64,000 nucleotides of DNA, from positions 248,001 to 312,000 of the forward strand of contig JAEZFP010000068.1 of NCBI GenBank assembly GCA_023417475.1, in the 5' to 3' direction. The translations under genes and the position numbers were made by a program. Below are positions 35,235-43,424 of this stretch, in pieces (the stretch's first letter is position 1; each line of letters starts with the position of its first letter). Origin of the DNA: Bacillota bacterium (GTDB taxonomy: Bacteria > Bacillota > UBA4882 > UBA8346). The notes beneath the pieces are model-generated. The model saw only the letters and a program-made list of their open reading frames with translations, did not search any database and was not told the origin of the DNA.

Positions 35235-35669
35235 TCATTCACCGCCGGTTATCATACAAGTGATTGATGCTTCACTGGCGAGAACTCCATCAATATATGA
35301 TTTCGCCTCAAACTTGCCGATCCGGCCTTTAACGAACTTCTTTAATACCACTTCCATTCGCAATTGATCGCCAGGGATCGCCTGCTTTCGGAAACGGGCC
35401 CGGTCAATGCTGGCAAAGAGCGGAATCCGCGTTTTATCTTCGATCAGATCCATCACCACAAAGGCTGCGACTTGCGCCATCGCTTCCACTTGTAACGCGC
35501 CGGAGAACATATGATTGCCTTGGGTGAATTCACAATGATAAAAATCATTGGCGGTAATGTTTTTAATCCCAACAGCATATTTTCCGGTTTCGCATTCAAC
35601 GATTCGATCCACTAATAAAAACGGAAAACGATGGGGTATCAAATTTTTAATGGCGACTGTATCTAACAT
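35235..35669 (-). CDS. FabZ-like hotdog protein with altered active site
   Basis: 144 residues of the beta-hydroxyacyl-ACP dehydratase hotdog fold. The N-terminus IPHRFPFLLVDRIVE and the helix VEAMAQVAAF (Glu62) match FabZ well. In FabZ the catalytic His is in FFxGHFPxxPVMPG. Here the matching segment reads FYHCEFTQGNHMFSG, so that His is Glu47, the following Pro is Thr, and the PG before the central helix is SG. His45 lies two positions earlier and might substitute. The gene sits between purH and purC with no fatty-acid genes nearby. It may be an unusual dehydratase, a thioesterase-like enzyme or a binding protein. Confidence 0.8.
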   Translation of the reverse strand: MLDTVAIKNLIPHRFPFLLVDRIVECETGKYAVGIKNITANDFYHCEFTQGNHMFSGALQVEAMAQVAAFVVMDLIEDKTRIPLFASIDRARFRKQAIPGDQLRMEVVLKKFVKGRIGKFEAKSYIDGVLASEASITCMITGGE

Positions 35670-35683
35670 GCAGCACCTCGTGT

Positions 35684-37246
35684 TTAATGTTTAAAGTGAC
35701 GAATCCCGGTAAATACCATCGCGATCCCAAACTGGTCCGCCATGGCAATCGAGTCTTGGTCTTTAATCGAACCGCCCGGCTGAATAATGGCGCTAATGCC
35801 GGCTTTGGCCGCCGTTTCGATGCTGTCGGGCATTGGGAAGAATGCATCCGATGCCAGACAGGCGCCTTTGGCTTTCGCCCCGGCTTGTTCCAGCGCAATT
35901 TTGGCCGCGCCGACGCGATTGGTTTGTCCCGGCCCGATCCCGATCGTGCCAAAATCCCTGGTCACTACGATCGCATTGGATTTCACATGTTTCACCACTT
36001 TCCAACCGAATAGCAACTCGTCCAATTCGGCCGGAGTGGGTTGGCGTTTCGTGACAACTTTCAAATCGGGAAGTTTTACTTGCGCCAGGTCTTGCTCTTG
36101 AACCAGCAAACCGCCGGCAACTTTTTTCAAATCAAGGCCGGGTTGGCGGGAAATCTGACCGAGTTCCTTCAGTTCGAGCAACCGGAGATTTTTCTTCCTG
36201 GCCAGCAATTCAAAGGCTTCCGCAGTGAAACCGGGACCAATCACAATCTCCAGGAAAAGTTCACTCATGGCTTCGGCCGACTGTAGATCTACTTCGCGAT
36301 TGAAAGCGACAATTCCTCCAAAGATGGAAACGGGGTCGCTTTGATAGGCTTTTTGGTATGCGGCAAAGGCGGTTTCGCCAATGCCAATCCCGCAAGGATT
36401 GGCGTGTTTAATTGCCACCACCGCCGGTTCATTGATGAATTCCTTGGCGATTTCGATGGCGGCATTGGCGTCATTGATATTATTAAATGAAAGTTCTTTA
36501 CCGTGGAGTTGTTTGGCTGACGCAATCGTTCCCGGAGGAGTGGGAACCTCGACATAAAATGAAGCTTTTTGATGGGGGTTTTCACCGTAACGCAATCCTT
36601 GCTTCTTTTGGTAGCTCAGTTGCAAAAGATCGGGGTAACCGTCTTCGACCGGATTATATTGGACGTTAAAATAATTGAAGATCATGGAATCATAAAGCGC
36701 CGTGGTTCGGAAGACTTTCAGCGCACATTGCTTACGGAATTCTAACGTTGTTTCACCCTGATGCTCCTGCATCTCTTGGATTAAACGCTGGTAATCCTCA
36801 GGTTCGACCACCACAGTGACATCGTGGTGGTTTTTTGCGGCCGAACGTAACATGGAAGGACCGCCGATATCAATATTTTCGATGGCATCTTCCAAAGTGA
36901 CTCCCGGTTTGGCAATGGTCGCGGCGAAAGGATATAAGTTGACAACCACCAAATCAATGGGTTTAATTTGTTGTTCGGCTAATTGAGCCTGATGTTCGCC
37001 GGAATTACGAATCGCCAACAATCCGCCGTGAATCGCCGGATGTAAGGTCTTCACCCGGCCGTCAAGGATCTCCGGAAAATTGGTTACCTCGGAGATGTAC
37101 GTGACAGGCAACCCCGCATCTTGTAACGCCTTATAAGTCCCGCCGGTCGAAATCATCTCGACCCCGGAAGCATTGAGGAATTTTGCCAATTCAATCAAAC
37201 CGGCCTTGTCCGAAACACTCAGTAAAGCCCTTTGAATCTTTGCCAT
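35684..37246 (-). CDS. purH: Bifunctional AICAR formyltransferase / IMP cyclohydrolase
   Basis: Last two steps to IMP. 520 residues. The N-terminal MGS-like cyclohydrolase domain has ALLSVSDKAGLIELA, ISTGGTYKALQDAG and NLYPFAAT. The C-terminal transformylase domain has RYGENPHQKASFY, AIKHANPCGIG and SDAFFPMPDSIE. ATG at 37246 has AGGAGG; a 16-codon upstream extension is rejected. Follows purN by 53 bases. Confidence 0.98.
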   Translation of the reverse strand: MAKIQRALLSVSDKAGLIELAKFLNASGVEMISTGGTYKALQDAGLPVTYISEVTNFPEILDGRVKTLHPAIHGGLLAIRNSGEHQAQLAEQQIKPIDLVVVNLYPFAATIAKPGVTLEDAIENIDIGGPSMLRSAAKNHHDVTVVVEPEDYQRLIQEMQEHQGETTLEFRKQCALKVFRTTALYDSMIFNYFNVQYNPVEDGYPDLLQLSYQKKQGLRYGENPHQKASFYVEVPTPPGTIASAKQLHGKELSFNNINDANAAIEIAKEFINEPAVVAIKHANPCGIGIGETAFAAYQKAYQSDPVSIFGGIVAFNREVDLQSAEAMSELFLEIVIGPGFTAEAFELLARKKNLRLLELKELGQISRQPGLDLKKVAGGLLVQEQDLAQVKLPDLKVVTKRQPTPAELDELLFGWKVVKHVKSNAIVVTRDFGTIGIGPGQTNRVGAAKIALEQAGAKAKGACLASDAFFPMPDSIETAAKAGISAIIQPGGSIKDQDSIAMADQFGIAMVFTGIRHFKH

Positions 37247-37299
37247 GATCGTTCCTCCTATTGGTATCATTGATAAAACTTTAATATGAAACAAATCGG

Positions 37300-37923
37300 T
37301 TATGGCTTACGTTTCACCCGCAAACCGTCAATTTGCATGCCGCCGTTAAGCATCAGGGCCACCGCCTCGGGATAAATCCGGTGTTCCATTTGCAACACCC
37401 GGGCTGCCAAGGTATCCGCCGTGTCGGCGTCGGTCACTTCAACAATCCCCTGCGCCACGATGGGGCCAACATCCGGCTCGGCGGTAACGATATGAACCGT
37501 TGCCCCCGAATACTTCGTGCCGGATTGCAAAACCGCCTCATGGACATGGTGACCGTACATTCCTTTGCCGCCGAACGCCGGCAATAAGGAAGGATGAATA
37601 TTTAAGACCCGATCCGTAAACGTCTCAAAGAACACCGGGTCGAGAATACGCAAAAATCCGGCCAAACAGACCAACCCGATGTTGAACTCTTGCAACACGG
37701 CGAGGATCGCTCGAGTAAACTCGGTCACTGAATCATAGTCCCGATGATTGACGACCCGGGTTGGGATTCCGTGACGCGCCGCCCGTTCCAGGGCATAAAC
37801 ACCGGGTTTATTGCTGATCACCACACCGATCCCGGCCGGGATCGCTCCGCGTTCACCGGCGTCAATCAATGCCTGAAGATTGGACCCGCCCCCGGAGACC
37901 AAAACTCCGATCTGTTGTTTCAA
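37300..37923 (-). CDS. purN: Phosphoribosylglycinamide formyltransferase
   Basis: Transfers formyl from 10-formyl-THF to GAR. 207 residues. VLVSGGGSNLQALID at the start, then the catalytic Asn-His-Asp set in LNIHPSLLPAFGGKGMYG, VHEAVLQSGTKYSGATVH and EPDVGPIVAQ. It starts at TTG 37923 behind GGGAGG. In the standard purM-purN-purH order. Confidence 0.97.
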   Translation of the reverse strand: MKQQIGVLVSGGGSNLQALIDAGERGAIPAGIGVVISNKPGVYALERAARHGIPTRVVNHRDYDSVTEFTRAILAVLQEFNIGLVCLAGFLRILDPVFFETFTDRVLNIHPSLLPAFGGKGMYGHHVHEAVLQSGTKYSGATVHIVTAEPDVGPIVAQGIVEVTDADTADTLAARVLQMEHRIYPEAVALMLNGGMQIDGLRVKRKP

Positions 37924-37946
37924 AGGAACCTCCCGAAACGGATAAT

Positions 37947-38972
37947 TTATGCGACCACAACCTGCCGGTCACCGGCGTTAACCGTACCGATCCGGTAACT
38001 TTCCGGCACCGCTGCGTTGAATTCGGCTTCATGTTCGGGGGCGATGACGACGACCATCCCGATTCCCATATTAAAGACCCGGTAAGTTTCAGCGTCGGAA
38101 ACGCCGCCTTCCTGCTGCAGGAACTCGAAAATCGGCAACACCGGCCAGCTCCCCTTGTCAATCCGGACCGCACAACCGTCGGGGAGAATCCGGGGAATGT
38201 TGTCGATAAAACCACCGCCAGTAATGTGGGCCATTCCTTTAACCATTTTCCGGCCAATTAACGGATATAGCGGCTCAAAATACGAACGGTGCGGTGTCAG
38301 AAGCTCCAACCCGATCGGCTGACCGATCCCCGGCACAGTGTCGGTCGGTTGTAAACCAAGCTTGTCAAAACAGATCTTGCGGGCTAACGAATACCCATTG
38401 GTGTGCAAGCCGGTGGACGGCAAACCCATTACAATATCGCCGACTGCGATATTGGAGCCAGTGATCAGCTCGTCCCGTTCGACGACGCCGACAATGGTCC
38501 CCGCCACATCGAACTCACCCGCCGCATAGATCCCTGGCATTTCGGCCGTCTCGCCGCCGATTAAAACGCAGCCGTTCTCGCGACAGCCTTGGGCCAAACC
38601 GCCGACCACCGCTTCTATCATCGCCGGTTCGACGACACCGGTCCCGATATAGTCCAGAAAAAACAACGGCCGGGCGCCTTGAACCAAAATATCGTTCACA
38701 CAGTGATTGACGAGATCATAACCGACTGTGTCGTATTTTTGCAGGGAAAACGCAATTTTTAATTTCGTCCCGACCCCGTCGGTACTGGAGACTAGTACCG
38801 GATTACGATATTGGGCGGCGGGAAAGGAAAATAAGCCGCCGAAACTGCCTAAATCACCGATGACTTGTGCGTTATGAGTGCTCCGCACCAAACCTTTGAT
38901 CCGGCGGACCGCTTCGTTTCCGGCATCAATATTCACACCGGCTTCTTTGTAAAGATCTGAAATGATACTCAC
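37947..38972 (-). CDS. purM: Phosphoribosylformylglycinamidine cyclo-ligase
   Basis: Closes the imidazole ring (AIR synthase). 341 residues. VSSTDGVGTKLKIAF, DLVNHCVNDILVQGARPLFF, GGETAEMPG and HITGGGFIDNIPR are diagnostic. The start is GTG at 38972, overlapping the purF stop by four bases (GTGA), with GGAGGA directly in front, so translation is coupled to purF. Confidence 0.97.
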   Translation of the reverse strand: MSIISDLYKEAGVNIDAGNEAVRRIKGLVRSTHNAQVIGDLGSFGGLFSFPAAQYRNPVLVSSTDGVGTKLKIAFSLQKYDTVGYDLVNHCVNDILVQGARPLFFLDYIGTGVVEPAMIEAVVGGLAQGCRENGCVLIGGETAEMPGIYAAGEFDVAGTIVGVVERDELITGSNIAVGDIVMGLPSTGLHTNGYSLARKICFDKLGLQPTDTVPGIGQPIGLELLTPHRSYFEPLYPLIGRKMVKGMAHITGGGFIDNIPRILPDGCAVRIDKGSWPVLPIFEFLQQEGGVSDAETYRVFNMGIGMVVVIAPEHEAEFNAAVPESYRIGTVNAGDRQVVVA

Positions 38973-40411
38973 TCCTCCAACAGATATTTATCCCGGCATT
39001 CCTCTTGGGGAATGGAGATTGGATATTTACCATTGAAACATGCCACACACAATTGGTTTTGCGGCTCGACCGCCCGGTACAACGCTTCCAAAGTCAAGTA
39101 GTTCAGTGAATCGGCGCCAATAAAGCGGCGAATCTCTTCGACCGTATGCGACGAAGCGATCAGTTCTTTACGGACCGAGGTGTCAATTCCGTAATAACAA
39201 GGATGCATAATTGGCGGAGCACTGACGCACATATGAACTTCCCTGGCACCGGCTTCCCGTAGTAGATTGATGATCTTACCGCTGGTGGTGCCGCGAACAA
39301 TGGTGTCGTCGATGATGACCACCCGTCTCCCTTGCAAGACGCTTTCCACCGGATTTAACTTGATCCGGACGCCGCGGTCACGCAACGCTTGATTGGGTTG
39401 GATAAAGGTTCTGCCAACATAAGTGTTTTTGATCAATCCGACATCATAAGGGATGCCCGATTGCTCCGAGAAACCGATAGCCGTCGAGATCCCGGTATCG
39501 GGAACGGGAATCACCACGTCAGCCGCAGCGGTGAATAATTTCGCCAGTTCCCGGCCCATTGCTTTCCGCGCCATGTGGACATTTAAACCGTCAATATTAC
39601 TGTCGGGACGGGCAAAATAAATATATTCAAAGATGCAAAGCGCTTTCTGATCCACTTCCGGCAACTGGTAACTCCGGACGCCATCCCGGTCGATCACAAT
39701 CATCTCGCCCGGTAAGATATCCCGGATAAATCGTGCCCCAATACTGGTGAAAGCGCAACTCTCCGAAGCCAATACATAGGCGTCGGCCAGTTTACCGAGG
39801 CATAACGGACGGTTGCCGTGGGGATCCCGCAATCCGATCAAGGTATCTTTGGTCATGACCACCAGGCAAAACGAGCCTTTCAGGTTTTCCGCCGCTTTCA
39901 GGATGGAGTCCGCCAGATTCTCTTGGCTATGGCGGGCAATCAGATTCATAATTACTTCGGTGTCGGTGGTGGTTTGAAAGACCGACCCGTTATTCTCCAG
40001 CTTGATTCGCAAATCTTCGGTATTGACGAGGTTTCCGTTATGGGCTACGGCCAAAACTCCTTTGGAACAACGGCCCATCAACGGTTGGGCATTGGCCAAC
40101 AAACTGGAACCGGTGGTGGAATAGCGAACATGACCGATTCCGATGCGACCGTGTAAATTCTCTAAGATATCGCGGTTAAACACATTGGAGACCAGCCCCA
40201 TATTTTTATGGGTGGCGATATGGGTACCGTCGGAAACCACAATGCCCGCGCTCTCTTGGCCCCGGTGTTGCAAAGCGTATAAGCCAAGATAACAGAGGGT
40301 CGCCGCATCAAAGTCGCTGTCATTGCTGTAAACTCCAAAAACTCCGCAAGCCTCTTCTTGATGATCTTCCCACAGAAAATCATCACCGAAATGTTCCGTC
40401 TGTTCAAACAC
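38969..40411 (-). CDS. purF: Amidophosphoribosyltransferase
   Basis: Committing step of purine synthesis: PRPP + glutamine to phosphoribosylamine. 480 residues with a propeptide. The nucleophile Cys is residue 22 in EEACGVFGVYS, to be exposed by self-cleavage. The glutaminase domain has HRGQESAG and GHVRYSTTG; the PRTase domain has VVIIDDTIVRGTT. Cysteines near the C-terminus (LCVACFNGKYP) agree with the Fe-S-containing B. subtilis type. I prefer GTG 40411, nine bases after GAGGAG, over TTG 40420, which abuts that site. Confidence 0.97.
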   Translation of the reverse strand: MFEQTEHFGDDFLWEDHQEEACGVFGVYSNDSDFDAATLCYLGLYALQHRGQESAGIVVSDGTHIATHKNMGLVSNVFNRDILENLHGRIGIGHVRYSTTGSSLLANAQPLMGRCSKGVLAVAHNGNLVNTEDLRIKLENNGSVFQTTTDTEVIMNLIARHSQENLADSILKAAENLKGSFCLVVMTKDTLIGLRDPHGNRPLCLGKLADAYVLASESCAFTSIGARFIRDILPGEMIVIDRDGVRSYQLPEVDQKALCIFEYIYFARPDSNIDGLNVHMARKAMGRELAKLFTAAADVVIPVPDTGISTAIGFSEQSGIPYDVGLIKNTYVGRTFIQPNQALRDRGVRIKLNPVESVLQGRRVVIIDDTIVRGTTSGKIINLLREAGAREVHMCVSAPPIMHPCYYGIDTSVRKELIASSHTVEEIRRFIGADSLNYLTLEALYRAVEPQNQLCVACFNGKYPISIPQEECRDKYLLEE

Positions 40412-40463
40412 GGTCTTCAACTCCTCGTCTTTAGTCTTGGCTGCTTAAAACAAATTCCAGACC

Positions 40464-41855
40464 TCACACCAACAACCGTTTCTCCCACATATCGCAGATA
40501 TATTCGGTTTTACCAGTCGCAAAGCCCACGTATTGTTCGGGATGCTCCAGGACACCCCGTTGTTTCGGAGTTAACTGCTCCCAATACGGGAAAAGTTCGG
40601 TTTTCGTCACCAACAATTCACGGAGGGTTTTGCCGGACTTCTGCGATTCCAGGGTTAACTGGCGGACCGCTTCATGCGCGTCGGGATGGCCTAATGAAGC
40701 CAGTAATATATAAAGCGGTTCGGCGATGACCATCTCTTTGGTCAGCTCGAAGTTCCGGTTCATCCGTTCCTTATCGACCACTAACTTTTTCATGACCCGG
40801 GTCAAGCGGTCGACCGCTGCGACAAAACCAACCACTACTTCGGGAACGAACCGGCCTGATGCCGAGTTGGTCAGATCCCGTTGATGTTCGGAGATCTGGT
40901 CGGCATAAAGGGTGATCATCCGGGGCATAAACTCTTTCCACATGCTCTTGACATGTTCAAAATTCCAGGGATTCCGCTTATGCGGCATTGTCGAGGAACC
41001 AACCTGAGTCGCTTCAAACGCCTCGCCCACCTCGCCGATTTCGGTCCGTTGCAAATGGCGGATATCATCGGCCAAGTTGGCGATGACGCCAAAAGCGGAA
41101 ATGATGGCATGGATATAATCAGTCAGGTATTCGGCCTCGACGATCTGGGTGGAATAGGTCGACGGTTGTAGGCCCAATTCCCAGAGCACTTCGGCTTCAA
41201 ACTCCATCGGATCGTTGAAAAATAACGAACTGGCATTGTATGCGCCGACCGCTCCGGCGATTTTGCCCCGGAGATTTTCGGACGTGGCTTTGACCGCTTC
41301 GATCCGCGAACCGAACCGGCTGACGTATTCGGCCATGGCATAACCAAACGTGATCGGAACCGCATGTTGGCCGTGGGTCCGGCCGACTTGTAATGTGGCT
41401 TTCTCGCGCCGGGCCAAGGCGATCAGCAGCGCTTCCAACTCCAGCATCTTCGGCAGGACCACTTTTTCAGTGGCTTCTTTAAAGCGGAGCGCGGTGGCGG
41501 AGTCCATGATGTCAACGGAGGTCGTGGTGAAATGGACGTACGGGCGGGCCGCTTCGCTGACCCGGCTTTGAATGCAATTCACCAAAGCCCGGATATTATG
41601 TTTGGTTTTCTCTTCTTCCAGATATACTTCTTCGGGTTGAACCTGACTGCAAGCAGACGCCACTTCATCGGCAATCTCTTTACTGCATAAACCGCGCTTG
41701 GCCAGCACCCGGGTTAATGCCGCTTCCACTTTCAGCTCATACTGAATATAGGCATTCTCCGAAAAAAACTCGGCCAATTCGTTAAAGAGCGCTTCGTTTG
41801 AGGCATAATAACGATGGTCAAGCGGGCTGAGGTTCAAAAAAATATCACGTTCCAA
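40464..41855 (-). CDS. purB: Adenylosuccinate lyase
   Basis: Acts twice in purine synthesis, cleaving SAICAR and adenylosuccinate. 463 residues of the fumarase/aspartase superfamily. HFTTTSVDIMDSATALRF, RTHGQHAVPITFG and the signature GSSTMPHKRNPWNFE with its flexible Ser loop are present. The start is TTG at 41855 with GGAGG nine bases upstream. First gene after the riboswitch. Confidence 0.96.
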   Translation of the reverse strand: MERDIFLNLSPLDHRYYASNEALFNELAEFFSENAYIQYELKVEAALTRVLAKRGLCSKEIADEVASACSQVQPEEVYLEEEKTKHNIRALVNCIQSRVSEAARPYVHFTTTSVDIMDSATALRFKEATEKVVLPKMLELEALLIALARREKATLQVGRTHGQHAVPITFGYAMAEYVSRFGSRIEAVKATSENLRGKIAGAVGAYNASSLFFNDPMEFEAEVLWELGLQPSTYSTQIVEAEYLTDYIHAIISAFGVIANLADDIRHLQRTEIGEVGEAFEATQVGSSTMPHKRNPWNFEHVKSMWKEFMPRMITLYADQISEHQRDLTNSASGRFVPEVVVGFVAAVDRLTRVMKKLVVDKERMNRNFELTKEMVIAEPLYILLASLGHPDAHEAVRQLTLESQKSGKTLRELLVTKTELFPYWEQLTPKQRGVLEHPEQYVGFATGKTEYICDMWEKRLLV

Positions 41856-41966
41856 ATCGACAGACCTCCTAAATGATATGTCTCACCAATATTTGTATTT
41901 TGACCGCGACATATTTCCTTATCAATACAACCATCACAAAAGCTTTTCCACATTTCAAATCGAACC

Positions 41967-42009
41967 AAAAAAAATAGGGCGGATAGGTAAGATTGTAACC
42001 TATCCGCCC
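41967..42009 (-). terminator. Riboswitch-controlled terminator before purB
   Basis: A perfect 12-bp stem GGGCGGATAGGT/ACCTATCCGCCC has a nine-base loop and eight T residues after TA. Its first bases overlap the 3' edge of the aptamer (CCCGGG), so aptamer folding and termination compete. Ligand binding would then favour read-through into the pur genes. Confidence 0.88.
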
Positions 42010-42101
42010 GGGTTTTTATCCCTCTAAGGTGTAACACCGTTCCGGTGCCTGCACCACTTGGACCTGTCCCCGGCGAATGCCGAACGGAACCCTAGGTGCA
42101 T
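42008..42101 (-). promoter_or_regulatory. ykkC-class riboswitch, PRPP subtype by context
   Basis: The leader RNA shows the conserved ykkC blocks in order: CUAGGGUUCCG, GGACAGGUCCAAGUGG, GCACCGG...ACACC and GGGAUAAAAACCCGGG. ykkC RNAs split into guanidine, ppGpp, PRPP and nucleoside-diphosphate sensors. Position before the pur operon and the layout aptamer-then-terminator point to PRPP sensing. PRPP is the PurF substrate, so high PRPP turning the operon on makes sense. No guanine aptamer is seen upstream, unlike the known tandem arrangements. Class assignment is firm; the ligand is inferred. Confidence 0.87.
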
Positions 42102-42125
42102 AAAAAATATTCAATTGCTGATTTC

Positions 42126-42155
42126 ATTCTAACAAAACCGGTTCCCTTTTGTCAA
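42126..42155 (-). promoter_or_regulatory. Sigma-A promoter of the purine operon
   Basis: TTGACA (42155-42150) and TAGAAT (42131-42126) with an 18-base spacer. Transcription should start near 42119, just upstream of the aptamer. Confidence 0.8.
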
Positions 42156-42255
42156 CCAAACATCGCGCGAAAAGGTTAACAGTAAGTGAACTTGGGGGGT
42201 GTTAATGAGAAAACCGGTTGTGCGTCAGTGCCCAGAAGTGAACCCCCGTTACCAA

Positions 42256-42368
42256 GCCACTGAAAAACCTCCGCTCTGAAAGATTGACCTACAATATATA
42301 GTGAGTAGCTTGTTTTAGGCTATCAATATATTGTAGGTCAATGTTATTTCGAGCAGTTTTTCAGTGGC
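42256..42368. mobile_element. 113-bp palindromic MITE-like element, copy B
   Basis: Same element as at 2197-2309 in the opposite orientation, with the same 13-base inverted ends and length and about seven differences. It is flanked by a perfect 10-base direct repeat CCCCCGTTAC at 42243-42252 and 42371-42380, a clear target-site duplication. It lies between the pur promoter and the end of the rhomboid-like gene. Confidence 0.88.
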
Positions 42369-42376
42369 CTCCCCCG

Positions 42377-43177
42377 TTACTCCTGCTTTTTCCCCACATG
42401 CGGATGGTTAAGAATATGCTCTCGACAATATTCATCTTCGGTACCGCAGATTTTACAATACGCAAAATCCATGCGCGGGTCCACCTTCTCGGTGATGCCG
42501 CAGACGGCGCAGCGGTGAATTGCCGGCGTCTCCCTGATCTCATCCAAAAAACGTTTACGCCGGTCATGAACGCCTTTCCGTTGTTTGGAGTTGGTGATTA
42601 AGTCTTTGCCGAAAAAGACCAAGAAATTGACGACCGCGGCGACGGCGAGTAGTTTTGCGGCCAGCGGTCCGGTCAGCACCGTGTAGCCGATCCAAATCCA
42701 GTTGAAGATGGCCAAATACTTGACTTTAAGCGGCAGAATCATAAACAACATGATTTCAAAGTTGGGAAAGAGATACGCAAAAGCCAAAAACAACGAGAGG
42801 TTGAGATAGATTCCCGTCGCTCCCCCGGCGATAAACGCGGCGATGATGGTGGCCAGCATGCCAACGCCATAATATAAATTAAACCGGAAACTCCCCCACT
42901 CTTGCTCCAGCGACACCCCAACGAGATAATAAAAGTACAGGGTAAAAATGATAAACAACGGCGAGGTATACGGCGGAATAAAGATGAAGGTCACTAGCCG
43001 CCAGACCTGTCCTTGAAGAACCAGAAAGGGATCCAACGCCAACAGCCGGGTTACGGAGTCGGTTGGATCAACCAAACGCATGATGTAGATTAAGGCGTTT
43101 AATCCGATAATATAGTACATCAAATTCGGAATCGCCCAACGGCCAAATTTCCGTTCGATCCGATCCAACCAATTCAT
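42377..43177 (-). CDS. Rhomboid-like membrane protein, probably inactive, with zinc finger
   Basis: 266 residues. The first 200 hold about six membrane helices arranged as in rhomboid proteins, with WRLVTFIFIPP after the first long loop. The catalytic GxSG becomes GATG (in AGGATGIYLNLS), and no His is found in the last helix where the dyad partner belongs. It is therefore probably a pseudoprotease. The C-terminal 65 residues carry CAVCG, CKICG and a later Cys/His pair (CREHILNH), a likely zinc-binding module. ATG at 43177 follows GGAGG. It ends within the target duplication of the MITE. Confidence 0.8.
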   Translation of the reverse strand: MNWLDRIERKFGRWAIPNLMYYIIGLNALIYIMRLVDPTDSVTRLLALDPFLVLQGQVWRLVTFIFIPPYTSPLFIIFTLYFYYLVGVSLEQEWGSFRFNLYYGVGMLATIIAAFIAGGATGIYLNLSLFLAFAYLFPNFEIMLFMILPLKVKYLAIFNWIWIGYTVLTGPLAAKLLAVAAVVNFLVFFGKDLITNSKQRKGVHDRRKRFLDEIRETPAIHRCAVCGITEKVDPRMDFAYCKICGTEDEYCREHILNHPHVGKKQE

Positions 43178-43424
43178 ATTGGAACCTCCACGATGCAATT
43201 TCCTGATTAACAGATGTTAATCATTATTATACTTCATCCCGGGCCGAAAACAAAACAAAGAATCAATTTCTCAATTAGCCTTCCCTTCATTTAAACGGTA
43301 AAATACCGGGATTGGTTTCCCATCACCTAAATTCCAGGCAAAAACTGAAATGAACTGGATAAATCAATCCCTGCTTTGGTTTTGTATAATTAAACTCGTA
43401 TTTACCTCAGTATGGAGGAGTCTC

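Noticed and set aside
42102..42125. Guanine riboswitch in tandem with the ykkC aptamer
   Set aside because: Only about 20 bases lie between the transcription start and the ykkC aptamer, too few for a purine aptamer.
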